Positions 12,934 to 20,792 of a stretch of 26,415 nucleotides of DNA are shown in pieces. The position numbers and the translations under genes are program-made. The stretch is taken from positions 1 to 26,415 of the IMG/VR virus record IMGVR_UViG_3300037153_000245. One strand, written 5' to 3'. A model generated the notes under the pieces. It ran no database searches and was not told the origin of the DNA. It saw nothing but the letters and a program-made list of their open reading frames with translations. The stretch comes from a virus. Positions within the stretch are counted from its first letter, which is position 1. The number at the start of each line of letters is the position of its first letter.

Positions 12934-13761
12934 CTACGATTGCGCCAGCACGTACTCGTTGTCCGTCCACCACCGCTCGGGGATCGTCTCGGGGACGTCG
13001 GGGCGCTTGGCGGGGTCCGACCCGGCGGCGCGCCAATCCATCCAATCCCGCTCGCCCTGGGTCATGCCCATGCGCTTGTCGATGTTGTGGACCTCCTCCT
13101 GGTATTCCCACGCCCATTTCGGAATGTCCTCGGGCGCTGCGTCGGGGCGCTGCTTGGGGTCGCGCTCGGTCGTCTCGTACCAGCGCAACCAATCCCACAA
13201 CCATGCTGGCGGTTCCATGTAGTCGTCACTCCCTCCCTGGCCGCTGGCGTACCGCTTGGCGGCTGCCAGCACGTCGTCCATTGGAAACCCGTTGCCGCAA
13301 TCCGAGTGGTTGCCGCCCCACGACCCGAGGTCGCGGTGCTGGCACACGCCGCGCCCGCTGCCCTGCGCTTGGGACGCCGACAGCTTGGTTATGGGTATGC
13401 CGAATTTCTTTGACTCCTCGGCCACCCATTTGGCGGCGTTGTCCAGCATGGTGGCGTGCTGGTTCTGCCACGTGCCCTTTGACCAGCTGGCGAACCCGCA
13501 CAGCTCGGCAGCCACGCACACCGGGTTGGCGTTGGCCTGCGTCCACGCCTTATTGCCCCGCTTCACGTACTCACCCACCGTGTTGGCCTTGTCGTCAATG
13601 CCCACGTGCGACGACACGCCGCTGGAGCTGCTGGCAAAGAAATTGCCCAGCGACTCAATGGTGGTCGCGCCCTCGGCGGTGTGCAGGACGATTAGGCGCA
13701 CCGCCGCCCCGCCGCGGCTGGAGTAGTTGGGGCTGGCAATCCACTTGCGCTTTAGGGCCAC
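12934..13761 (-). CDS. Endolysin, N-acetylmuramoyl-L-alanine amidase (Amidase_2 type), 275 aa
   Basis: The zinc amidase signature is visible: LIVLHTAEG with H27, SSHVGID with H52, VCQHRDL with H142, and NHSDCGNGFP with the final ligand position, where the usual DPG is DCG. The enzyme cuts the bond between muramic acid and the peptide stem to lyse the host. The C-terminal 90 residues (after about 180) hold two aromatic-rich repeats (WLWDWLRWYETTERDPKQRPD and, later, DWMDWRAAGSDPAKRPD) that may bind the cell wall. The GTG at 13761 is preceded by AGGAGG. It is followed by the holin-like gene. No signal peptide is seen. Confidence 0.93.
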   Translation of the reverse strand: MALKRKWIASPNYSSRGGAAVRLIVLHTAEGATTIESLGNFFASSSSGVSSHVGIDDKANTVGEYVKRGNKAWTQANANPVCVAAELCGFASWSKGTWQNQHATMLDNAAKWVAEESKKFGIPITKLSASQAQGSGRGVCQHRDLGSWGGNHSDCGNGFPMDDVLAAAKRYASGQGGSDDYMEPPAWLWDWLRWYETTERDPKQRPDAAPEDIPKWAWEYQEEVHNIDKRMGMTQGERDWMDWRAAGSDPAKRPDVPETIPERWWTDNEYVLAQS

Positions 13762-13762
13762 G

Positions 13763-13915
13763 TCAGCTCACCTCCTCGTCGGGCGTCGTCTCGGGGTGGC
13801 TGCGCTCGACCTCGGGCGTGTCCCGCTCGGGCGGGTCGTTGGCGTGCAGCCGCTCGTGCTCGGCCTCGGTCATGCCGTCGTCGTCGTCGTGTCGGCGTGG
13901 TAGGTGCATGGTCAT
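13763..13915 (-). CDS. Unknown small acidic protein, 50 aa
   Basis: The ATG at 13915 overlaps the previous stop (ATGA), and the stop at 13763 lies 1 bp before the amidase GTG. The product is hydrophilic, with a His/Asp run (PRRHDDDDG) then Glu/Pro/Thr-rich sequence, and is probably disordered. Its last codons also supply the ribosome site for the endolysin (GAGGAGGTGAG), so translation of the two is likely coupled. No family is recognised. Confidence 0.7.
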   Translation of the reverse strand: MTMHLPRRHDDDDGMTEAEHERLHANDPPERDTPEVERSHPETTPDEEVS

Positions 13916-14115
13916 GCCCCTTCCAGCTCGGCCGGTCCCTGGTCGCCCGCGTGCACGTCGTCACTCCAGAATTCGGGAATGACGGCGGGCCTGCCCGCTA
14001 TGTAGTCGAGCGCCGCCAGCACGTCGGCGTCGGGCGTGTCTGCCGGTGGTGGCGGTGCTCCGAATAGGGCGAAAACCGCCCCGAGTAAATGTGGTTGCAG
14101 CGTCGGCTCGTCCAT
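13912..14115 (-). CDS. Unknown small protein after the tail fibre, 67 aa
   Basis: The ATG at 14115 has a strong ribosome site (AGGGGGCGAGC) and follows the fibre stop by 12 bp. The N-terminus is helical and hydrophobic (HLLGAVFALFGAPPPPADT), and then comes an acidic part. In many phages a short gene here encodes a fibre assembly or tail accessory protein. I do not recognise this one. Confidence 0.72.
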   Translation of the reverse strand: MDEPTLQPHLLGAVFALFGAPPPPADTPDADVLAALDYIAGRPAVIPEFWSDDVHAGDQGPAELEGA

Positions 14116-14127
14116 GCTCGCCCCCTA

Positions 14128-14904
14128 TCAATAAAACTCGGTCACAATGATTTGCCCGGCGGCGCCTGCGCCCCCGTCCCGATTCCCAGCCGCCGACGGC
14201 GCGTTGGCGCTTGCTCCACCACCACCGCCGGGCGTAGCCCCGGGGCGTGGAGTCGTGCCCTGGGCCGCCCCACTAGCGGTGCCGCCCCCCGGTCCACCCG
14301 CGCAGCCACCGTCACCACCTAGTAGCGCCTGCGACGTCGCATAGCCGACACCGCCCGACCCGCCCATGGCCGTGCGCTGGCCTACGTTCGGCCCGTTGCC
14401 AGGGACGCCACCACCACCGCCGCCGCCAGCAAATCCAGCCTGCCCAGCCGCGCCGGTCGTACCTGCCCCCCCAAGGCCCGGGAAGGCGTCAAGCGGGCCA
14501 AACGTCGTATGCCCTCCCGTCGCGCCGTTGCCGTAGCCGACCCCGCCAGCGCCGCCAGCCCCTACGGTGTAGGCGTAGTTGGCGGCGGGGTTCTCAATGA
14601 GGCTGGCGGCATAGCCGCCACCACCACCGCCGCCAGCGAGTGTGAACGACCCGGAATTGGTCGCGCCAGAACCGCCGCCACCGCCGCCACCGCCGACACA
14701 CTCCACGAGAATGGCCTTGCACCCGGCGGGGGTTACGTAGTTGCCAGCGCCAGCAAGTACCTGGCGGGTCGGCGCTTTGCTGAACGTACCGCCCGGCGCC
14801 AGCTCGTCCAGCGCCATGGCCAGCGCCTCAATGTCCGCCGGGACGTCGGCGGGGTCGGGTGGCGCTGGGAACGGCAGCCCCAGGTTGGGTGTTGAACCGG
14901 GCAT
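14128..14904 (-). CDS. Polyglycine-rich tail fibre / receptor-binding protein, 258 aa
   Basis: The N-terminal 45 residues (GLPFPAPPDPADVPADIEAL) resemble tail-attachment segments. From about 65 onward the protein is extremely Gly-rich, with runs of seven to eight Gly and an irregular GG-A/T pattern, interrupted by short Asn/Tyr/Phe segments, ending GAAGQIIVTEFY. This matches phage adhesins built on packed polyglycine type II helices, where the variable loops contact the receptor. It is the most distal tail gene in the block. The TAAATG junction follows the small tail protein. It is probably the main determinant of host range. Confidence 0.85.
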   Translation of the reverse strand: MPGSTPNLGLPFPAPPDPADVPADIEALAMALDELAPGGTFSKAPTRQVLAGAGNYVTPAGCKAILVECVGGGGGGGGSGATNSGSFTLAGGGGGGGYAASLIENPAANYAYTVGAGGAGGVGYGNGATGGHTTFGPLDAFPGLGGAGTTGAAGQAGFAGGGGGGGVPGNGPNVGQRTAMGGSGGVGYATSQALLGGDGGCAGGPGGGTASGAAQGTTPRPGATPGGGGGASANAPSAAGNRDGGAGAAGQIIVTEFY

Positions 14905-15210
14905 TTAGCCCCCTTCCGGGTCGGGGTCATGTTCTGCGGCCAGCAGCCCGCTGCCGCCGACGTCGCCAATGGCCAGCACGGTGGTGGCGCCCACCAGCAG
15001 GTAGACCGGTTTTCCGGGCGTCGGCGTGTGGTAGCTCGACAGCCGCGGCACGGTCACCTGCGTGCCGCCCACGTCGATTCGCACCGTGGTGGCGCTGGGC
15101 ACCGACACGACCGTGGCAATCGACAGCTGCACGGGGACCTTGGCCAGCGCCCGCACGAGCACGTGCGGCAGCGTGCGGGTGAACGGCACGCGGGGCTGGC
15201 GCGTGCTCAT
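14905..15210 (-). CDS. Small tail protein, 101 aa, probable beta-barrel
   Basis: The ATG at 15210 overlaps the preceding minor tail gene stop (ATGA). The sequence is almost entirely alternating beta strand (PVQLSIATVVSVPSATTVRI, GTQVTVPRLSSY, KPVYLLVGATTVLAIGDV) and resembles a small OB- or Ig-like barrel, the kind of protein that decorates tail tips or bridges hub and fibre. No specific family is named. Its place between the hub-like protein and the fibre supports a structural role. Confidence 0.75.
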   Translation of the reverse strand: MSTRQPRVPFTRTLPHVLVRALAKVPVQLSIATVVSVPSATTVRIDVGGTQVTVPRLSSYHTPTPGKPVYLLVGATTVLAIGDVGGSGLLAAEHDPDPEGG

Positions 15211-16379
15211 TCGCCCACCAGCGCCAGCGACAGCTCGCGCGCCAGGTCCTCGCCGTGGTGCGTGGTCATGGCCTCGGGCGAGAAATCGCCCGCGTACTTG
15301 TCCACCGTGACCAGCGACAGCGCAGCGTCCGGTCCCAGCCCCACGTGCGTTTCCTTTATCGCCTGCTGTTCCACGTGGCCGTCGGGGAACACGATTGCCA
15401 CGACGTCCTCCGGTTCCAGCGCCGGGTTGGGCACCGACTCCAGCGCCAGCGTGCGCGTGAGCGCCAGCCGCAGGTTGAGCAACGACCGCGCGGTGGCGTC
15501 AGCTTGGGCCTGGGTGGACACGGCGGTGCTTTCAGCCAGCATGACGACGTGCCCGAACGGGCCACCCCAGCGCAGCGGCGACGTCGGGTCGTCGTAGGTG
15601 GCCAGCGCGTAAATGGGCGGCTGGTCGGCGTCGGGCTGCCCCTTGACCGACACGCCGTTGCGCACGCTGGAGCGGTCTAGCGTCGTCTCGGCCTTGGTCA
15701 GCACGCCCCGTTCGCCCGCGTCGATTGTCCACACCGGCTCGCTGGGCGCGTAGCTCGGGCGCAGCACGAAATCGCCGTGGGCGTCGAACAGCGCCTCGGC
15801 GCTTATCGCCTGGGTCAGGTCCGAAATGGCCTGGGTGCGTTCCTGGTCGTAGACCGTGCCCGCCATGACCGGCTCGCTGGCCGGGTCGGTGAGCACGTGG
15901 TAGGCGATGGTCGAGCCGAACACCGCTTGGACGAGCTGCACGATTGCGTCCGACGGGTGCAGCCCCGCGGTGCTGTACGGCACGGGCAGCGGCTCGTCCT
16001 GCACCTGGGCGAATCGGTCGGCCAGCGTCAGCGTGGCGTTGCCGGTCAGCTCGCCCCACACGACCGACTCGACGCGGAAATAGCCCAGCGGGACGCGCTC
16101 CACGTCGTTGTCGGGGTAGTGCAGCCCGCGCTCCAGCGACACCCAGCCGCCGAACGCCAGCGACTCCAGCAGGGCCAGCGTGTCGGTGTCCTCGACCGTG
16201 AACGCCACCTGAACGCTGCCCTGCCGCATCACTCGCGCGTTGCCGTTGGCGTCCACGTTGCCGCCCACGACCTCCAGCGCCACGGGGTCGGTCGAGCCGG
16301 GCGCGTAGGCGTTGCACGCAAACGAGACGGCGTGCGCGTCTCGTAGCGCGGTCAGGAACCGAGACGACACGGGCAGCAC
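15207..16379 (-). CDS. Minor tail protein, baseplate-hub/tail-tip type, 390 aa
   Basis: The start is a GTG at 16379, 2 bp after the upstream stop; a second GTG at 16370 is possible. Neither has a clear ribosome site, so coupling to the previous gene is likely. Frames open further upstream lie inside the 16382-17248 gene and are not used. The protein is rich in strands and has a segment (ALEPEDVVAIVFPDGHVEQQ) typical of hub-like tail proteins that cap the tail tube and carry fibres. It follows the tape measure and one other tail protein, which is the usual order of distal tail and hub genes. Confidence 0.82.
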   Translation of the reverse strand: MLPVSSRFLTALRDAHAVSFACNAYAPGSTDPVALEVVGGNVDANGNARVMRQGSVQVAFTVEDTDTLALLESLAFGGWVSLERGLHYPDNDVERVPLGYFRVESVVWGELTGNATLTLADRFAQVQDEPLPVPYSTAGLHPSDAIVQLVQAVFGSTIAYHVLTDPASEPVMAGTVYDQERTQAISDLTQAISAEALFDAHGDFVLRPSYAPSEPVWTIDAGERGVLTKAETTLDRSSVRNGVSVKGQPDADQPPIYALATYDDPTSPLRWGGPFGHVVMLAESTAVSTQAQADATARSLLNLRLALTRTLALESVPNPALEPEDVVAIVFPDGHVEQQAIKETHVGLGPDAALSLVTVDKYAGDFSPEAMTTHHGEDLARELSLALVGE

Positions 16380-16381
16380 CG

Positions 16382-17248
16382 CTACACGTCCGACGGCAGC
16401 CAGGGCAGCGTCCCCGACGACACGCCGCCGACGTCCCACCAATACGCCAGCTGGTCGTAGGTGTGCACCTGGGCCAACAGGTCGGCGTAGTTGGCGAATT
16501 CGGCAGCCACCGCCGCATAGGTCGCTGGCGGGATGGGCTGGAACACGTGCGCCGCCGGGCGCTCGACCTGCACCACCGCGATGGTGAACCGGCGCTGCGG
16601 GCGGTCGCCCAGCGACAGCAGCCGCTCCTCCTTGAAATCCGTAACCCCCAGGTAGATGTTGCCCACGCCCTGCTCGGGGATCGTGCGCACCAGGATGGGG
16701 TAGCCCTCGCCCAGCAGCGCGCGCAGCGCGTCCCGCTCGTCCAGCGTCTCGGTCAGCAGCACCAGCTCGCCCTCGGGCGTCCACGCTGGCAGCGTCACGA
16801 GCACGGGCGCGCGCCGGTTGAGCACGCGCATGACGCCCGCCGCCACCTCGAAATCCAGCGACACGAACGACTCGATGGTGAGCGGCAGCGAATTGGTCGG
16901 GCGGGCCAGGTCCACCACCCACGCCTCACACTCGCCATAGCTGTGCGTGTAGTCGGCGCTGGCGGTCCCGAGCACCACGCCGTTGTCGTCGTAGAACGTG
17001 GCCACGTAGTGCAGCGCCACGTCGAACGGCACCTCCCAATCGTGGACGATTGCCGCCGCGCCCTCCACGTCGGCGTCCTGGGCGCCGCGCACGCTCACCG
17101 TCGAGCCGCTGGGGGAGGTGCGCTGCACGGTGTACGTGGTCGCGGCGCCAGGTATCGCGGCAATGTCAATACGCGCCGACTCGCGGGCGTCGGGCGTCAC
17201 GGTCATGGTGGTGGCCCGCGTGCTGCGCTGGCGTCTCGTGCGCGCCAC
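16382..17248 (-). CDS. Minor tail protein, distal-tail-like, 288 aa
   Basis: The GTG at 17248 overlaps the tape measure stop (TAGTG), with GGGAGGG upstream. The N-terminal third is beta-rich and Ig-like (AATTYTVQRTSPSGSTVSV, then VALHYVATFYDDNGVVLG). The C-terminal two thirds (from about 110) includes strand patterns found in distal tail proteins (APVLVTLPAW, YPILVRTIPEQGVGNIYLG, RRFTIAVVQVERP). Position directly after the tape measure is where the distal tail protein is normally encoded. The exact family is not certain. Confidence 0.8.
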   Translation of the reverse strand: MARTRRQRSTRATTMTVTPDARESARIDIAAIPGAATTYTVQRTSPSGSTVSVRGAQDADVEGAAAIVHDWEVPFDVALHYVATFYDDNGVVLGTASADYTHSYGECEAWVVDLARPTNSLPLTIESFVSLDFEVAAGVMRVLNRRAPVLVTLPAWTPEGELVLLTETLDERDALRALLGEGYPILVRTIPEQGVGNIYLGVTDFKEERLLSLGDRPQRRFTIAVVQVERPAAHVFQPIPPATYAAVAAEFANYADLLAQVHTYDQLAYWWDVGGVSSGTLPWLPSDV

Positions 17249-19047
17249 TAGGCCAGCCCTCCCATGATTGCCGCCGCGGTTGCGTTGTCCACCGCCACGG
17301 CCTCAATGCGCACGAGGTCGCGCAGCTCGGTGTCGCCTATGTAGACGTGCACCGCTGGAGTCATGGTCGCCACGATTGAGCGCAGCAACGACTCGGGGGT
17401 GACGATTTCGCGCCCGCGCCCCTCGCCCACCATCGCCAGCGTCGGGGACGAGAACACGCCGCCCGTGGCCAGCTTGGGGATGGACGGGAACGGGAACGAC
17501 CAGCCGCCAAACGATTGCCCGCCGACCTTGCCGACGTGCGGGATATTGACCTGCGGCAGCGTGACCTTGGGGAAGGTCAGCGCCAGCGACGACCAGCCCG
17601 ACAGCACGGCATTGATCGGCGCGCGTATGGCGTTGGCCACTCGGCTGGCAGCGTTGTGCACCGCGCCCACCACGGCGTCGATTGCGTCGGGGATTGCGTG
17701 CACCGCGGCCTTGATTCCGGCGACCATGGCGTGGGCGGCGTCGAGCGGGTTCTGGAACCAGCCAGCGACTCGGACGAGCTGCGACCGCACCGCGTCCCAC
17801 GCCGTGCCCATCCACGCGGTGAAGCTGGCCACGGCGCCACGGATGGACGCCAGCGACCCCGACACGGCGCCCTTGACCGCGTTCCACGCCGCGGTCGTGG
17901 CCTGCTTGATCTTGTCCCAATTCTGGACGACCGCGACCACCGCCAGCCCCAGCGGTCCGGTGAGAATCCCGAGGATTAGCGGCCAATTCGATTTGACCCA
18001 CGACAGCAGCGCCGACACGCCGTCCTTGATTGCGCCCCAGGTCTTGCTCGCGGCTGCGCTGATCGTGTCCCAATTCTTGTAAAGCAGCACGCCAATGGCG
18101 ATTAGCGCCACGATTGCCGCGACCACGGCCGCGATGGGCCACAGCGCCGCGAGCATGGACGACGCCAGCCCGTAGTTGGCCACCGCCGCGGCAATGGCAA
18201 CGACCTTCCACGCCACGAACGCCACCGCCAGCAGGCCCAGCGTGATTTTCAGCAGGGTGGCGTTGCGCGTCACCGGCTGCACCACGCGCGTGACCTCCAC
18301 GAGGATGCGGGACAGCTGCACCAGCAGCGGCAGCAGCGCCGTGCCCAGCGTGACCTTTACGCCGTCCATGGCAATGGCCATTTCGCGCTGGTCGGCTGCC
18401 AGGTCCTTGACGTTGCCGGTGGTTTTGTCGCCAATCTCGGCGCCGTACTTGTGGGCAATACCGAGCTGGTCCTGTATGGCCTTGCTGCCGCCGTACAGCA
18501 GCGGGGTGAGCTGCTGCGCCGACCGCCCGAACAGCTGTTGCGTGTACGCCGCCCGCAGCGCCGGGTTGCGCATTTTGGAAAAGGCGTCCGACAGCTGCAA
18601 GATCACGGCCTGCGTGTTGCCCTTGCGGACGTCCTCCATGTTCACGCCCAGCGCCTTGAACGTGTCCGTGGCCTTGGCGCTGCCCTGGTTGGCCGCGGTC
18701 ATTTGCTTGGACAAGATCACCAGCGATTTGTTGAACGACCCGACCTCGACGCCACGAGATTTCAGGACCTCGACCCATTGGCTGGCGGTCTCGGTGTCCA
18801 TGCCCGTGACCCGCTGCAACGACAGCGTGGCCTTGGCCAGGTCCTCGGTTTGCTGGGTCGAGTCCTTGATAAATTTCCCCGCCGCCGCCAGCCCGACCGC
18901 AGCGCCCGACCACAGGGCAATGCGTTTCCAATCAATCTTCTTGACCGCCCCGGCCGCGTTGTCGCTGGCGCTGCCAACCTCCTTGATTCCCTGCACCAGC
19001 TTGGTCGTGTTGGCGACGAAATCAACGACCACCGACGGGTTGGCCAT
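17248..19047 (-). CDS. Tape measure protein, 599 aa
   Basis: This is the longest gene in the window. Long helical N-terminal region, then two or three strongly hydrophobic segments (about 268-340, such as ITLGLLAVAFVAWKVVAIAAA and IAAVVAAIVALIAIGVLLY), then helical repeats with recurrent Trp (TISAAASKTWGAIKDG, TTAAWNAVKGAVSGS). The C-terminus ends GGVFSSPTLAMVGEGRGREIV, a conserved tape-measure tail motif. By the usual 0.15 nm per residue it predicts a tail of about 90 nm. The ATG at 19047 overlaps the stop of the frameshifted chaperone (TAATG). Confidence 0.95.
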   Translation of the reverse strand: MANPSVVVDFVANTTKLVQGIKEVGSASDNAAGAVKKIDWKRIALWSGAAVGLAAAGKFIKDSTQQTEDLAKATLSLQRVTGMDTETASQWVEVLKSRGVEVGSFNKSLVILSKQMTAANQGSAKATDTFKALGVNMEDVRKGNTQAVILQLSDAFSKMRNPALRAAYTQQLFGRSAQQLTPLLYGGSKAIQDQLGIAHKYGAEIGDKTTGNVKDLAADQREMAIAMDGVKVTLGTALLPLLVQLSRILVEVTRVVQPVTRNATLLKITLGLLAVAFVAWKVVAIAAAVANYGLASSMLAALWPIAAVVAAIVALIAIGVLLYKNWDTISAAASKTWGAIKDGVSALLSWVKSNWPLILGILTGPLGLAVVAVVQNWDKIKQATTAAWNAVKGAVSGSLASIRGAVASFTAWMGTAWDAVRSQLVRVAGWFQNPLDAAHAMVAGIKAAVHAIPDAIDAVVGAVHNAASRVANAIRAPINAVLSGWSSLALTFPKVTLPQVNIPHVGKVGGQSFGGWSFPFPSIPKLATGGVFSSPTLAMVGEGRGREIVTPESLLRSIVATMTPAVHVYIGDTELRDLVRIEAVAVDNATAAAIMGGLA

Positions 19048-19492
19048 TAGCGCCCCCTCCGTGCGCGCTCGGCCGCGCGCTTGCGCTCGCGCAGCTCGGC
19101 GTCCATGTAGCGCCTAAACGCCTCGTACTCGTCTCGGCTCATGGCGTCCACGTCGCGCGGCGTCACTCGCCAGAATCGGCAGAACGCTGCGAGGTTGGCG
19201 AGGAATCGGTCGGCGTAGGGTCCGACGCCACCGGCTCGCTGCTGGCCGACAGCGCGACGTCACCCGCCTGCGCCCACGTCGCGTGGTGCCCTTGACGTCG
19301 CAGCGCCAGCCACACCACCGCTTGCATGGCGTCCTCCTCGTTGTCCTCGGAGAACACGTCGGACATTGGGCGCCCCGTGGCGGCTTTCAGCGCGCGCATT
19401 TCGTTCGGCGTCAGGGCGATGTTTTCGGGGTCGGCCACGACGACCGACGGCAGCTCGCCGTTGCTGGTGGTCAGGTCCTGGGTGTCCTCCAT
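19047..19492 (-). CDS. Tail assembly chaperone, frameshifted long form (G-T), 148 aa
   Basis: The zero-frame gene ends at 19163, but the -1 frame is open from about 19240 to a TAA at 19047-19049 that touches the tape measure ATG. It encodes YADRFLANLAAFCRFWRV, then TPRDVDAMSRDEYEAFRRYM and a Lys/Arg-rich end, a typical second-chaperone pattern. Frame shift at GGACCCT (19217-19223) after Pro92 would add 56 residues. Two overlapping chaperones made by -1 recoding just before the tape measure are a hallmark of siphophages. The exact slip site is inferred. Confidence 0.82.
19163..19492 (-). CDS. Tail assembly chaperone, short form (G), 109 aa
   Basis: The ATG at 19492 has a ribosome site (GCGAGG) and lies 22 bp inside the end of the upstream gene. 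The N-terminal 75 residues form a helical acidic domain (ALTPNEMRALKAATGRPMSD, then EEDAMQAVVWLALRRQGH) that matches the pattern of first chaperones, and the last 30 residues are a Ser/Pro/Thr-rich disordered tail. The protein keeps tail tube and tape measure subunits soluble during tail assembly. Its tail overlaps the region read in -1 frame for the longer product. Confidence 0.85.
   Translation of the reverse strand: MEDTQDLTTSNGELPSVVVADPENIALTPNEMRALKAATGRPMSDVFSEDNEEDAMQAVVWLALRRQGHHATWAQAGDVALSASSEPVASDPTPTDSSPTSQRSADSGE
19217..19223 (-). other. Candidate -1 ribosomal frameshift site (GGACCCT)
   Basis: Read leftward, codons GAC-CCT in the zero frame become GGA-CCC after a -1 slip. The A-site tRNA re-pairs well on CCC; the P-site pairing is imperfect. 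The -1 frame has a stop at about 19240 upstream, so any slip must occur between there and the zero-frame stop at 19163. This heptamer is the best candidate in that stretch but is not proven. Confidence 0.45.
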
Positions 19493-19878
19493 GGGAACCT
19501 CGCAATTTCTCGTTTGGCGTTGTCACTCGACGCCGCGACCAGCTGCGGCTCGACGGCATGGGCGGCTGGGTACACGTAGCGCCCGGCGTCCACGTACGGG
19601 CGCCCGCGCGTGCCGCCGTACTCGATCCAGCCCGCGTAAGGCAGCCCCTCGCCCATGCCCATGTAGGCGGTGCCCTCGTGGGTGCTGCCAGCGACCACCG
19701 ACCCGGCCAGGGCGCCGGTGAGCACCGGCACGCTGCCACGTACTCGTGCAGCGGCCTGCTGCGCCGATTGCTCCATGGCCGGGCCAGCGGTGTGGTCGAT
19801 TCGGTCCACGAGCTGGAGCGAACCGCTCACCAGCTCGTCAAACCCGACGACCTGCACCGACACGTCGGGCGTGCTCAC
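19471..19878 (-). CDS. HK97 gp10-like head-tail joining / tail completion protein, 135 aa
   Basis: The GTG at 19878 overlaps the major tail protein stop (GTGA). The pattern is that of the HK97-gp10 family: an N-terminal helix, SVPVLTGALAGSVVAGS in the centre, then LPYAGWIEYGGTRGRPYVDAG and a C-terminal helix. In related phages this protein helps join head and tail. It is usually encoded before the major tail protein; here it comes after it, an unusual order. Confidence 0.8.
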   Translation of the reverse strand: MSTPDVSVQVVGFDELVSGSLQLVDRIDHTAGPAMEQSAQQAAARVRGSVPVLTGALAGSVVAGSTHEGTAYMGMGEGLPYAGWIEYGGTRGRPYVDAGRYVYPAAHAVEPQLVAASSDNAKREIARFPWRTPRT

Positions 19879-20375
19879 GCTGCGGCTTTCTCCTTGCTCG
19901 ACGCGCTGGCCTGTGCGCCGCCACCCGGCGCCACGCCCTTGGTCGGCGCGTCGGTGCACGACCACGCCAGCTCAATGGTCGATTCGGCGCCAGCGTCACC
20001 GTTTATCGGCGCGTAGTCCTGCGGCACCACTAGCCCCGTCCACTCGGGGTTGTCCGGTCCCACCGGGCGGTCGCGGTAGCCCACGACCCTGTACGCCACG
20101 GGTGCGCCGTACTCGACCGCGGCGGACAGGATTTCCTCGGTGGCGCCAGCGTCGAACGATTGCACCAGCGTGGCGTTTAGCGTCCATTTCACGTTGCCCG
20201 GGTAGTCGGTCGTCCCGCAGAACGTGTCAATGGTGGTCACCGCGGTGTCGGGCGCCAGCTCCACGTGGGTGGCCACACACGCCAGCTGCGCCAGCCCCGT
20301 GGGGTCCTCGGTCGGGGCGATTTCCAGCCCCGCGTTGTCCAGAATCAGCGGCATTGGCTTAGTGGCCACGGCCAT
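19875..20375 (-). CDS. Major tail protein (tail tube), 166 aa
   Basis: The ATG at 20375 follows GAGGAGG by 8 nt. The single-domain beta-rich sequence (ACVATHVELAPDTAVTTIDT, then GNVKWTLNATLVQSF, GAPVAYRVVGYRD, TIELAWSCTD) fits tail tube proteins that stack as hexameric rings along the tail. The end is an Ala/Ser/Lys-rich tail. Position between terminator-like and chaperone genes supports the role. Confidence 0.85.
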   Translation of the reverse strand: MAVATKPMPLILDNAGLEIAPTEDPTGLAQLACVATHVELAPDTAVTTIDTFCGTTDYPGNVKWTLNATLVQSFDAGATEEILSAAVEYGAPVAYRVVGYRDRPVGPDNPEWTGLVVPQDYAPINGDAGAESTIELAWSCTDAPTKGVAPGGGAQASASSKEKAAA

Positions 20376-20378
20376 GGG

Positions 20379-20792
20379 TCATTCCTCCTCGACGGTCACG
20401 GGGACGCGCAGCGACACGCGCGCCCCTAGGTAGGTCAGGCCCGCAATGTCGAACCGCCGCGGGGCGGTCATTGACTCGACGGGCCAGCTGTAAGAATCGG
20501 CCGACAGCCGGGCGATAACGAATTGGGCCAGCTGCTCCAGCCGCTCCACTCCTGGGCCAGGTTCCAGCCGCCCCGCGATTGCCAGCACGTTGAGGTGCGC
20601 GTCCCACCAGCCCTGCCCCACCGTGCGCGGGGTAAGCCACGGGTCGGACCACTCCAGCATGAGCACGGGCGGGTCGATTGCGTCCACGAGGTCCGCCAGC
20701 ACGTTGGGGTCGTCGTCCTCGACCGGCGCCAACGCCGTGGCCAACGCAGCCCGCACGTTGGTCAGCAGCAGCGTGGAGGTGGCGGTGCTCAC
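20379..20792 (-). CDS. Tail terminator / neck-like protein, 137 aa
   Basis: The GTG at 20792 overlaps the connector stop (GTGA) after a G-rich ribosome site; the ATG at 20816 would lie inside the connector. The protein has a helical N-terminus (NVRAALATALAPVEDDDPNV), a strand pair around WWDAHLNVLAIAGRL and a final strand set (LTYLGARVSLRVPVTV), in keeping with tail terminators that cap the tail tube before head joining. The family assignment rests on position and pattern. Confidence 0.72.
   Translation of the reverse strand: MSTATSTLLLTNVRAALATALAPVEDDDPNVLADLVDAIDPPVLMLEWSDPWLTPRTVGQGWWDAHLNVLAIAGRLEPGPGVERLEQLAQFVIARLSADSYSWPVESMTAPRRFDIAGLTYLGARVSLRVPVTVEEE

Noticed and set aside
14200-14720. 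CRISPR-like or tandem repeat array from repeated GCC/ACC triplets
   Set aside because: The triplets are glycine codons of the tail fibre on the other strand, with irregular spacing and no spacer structure.
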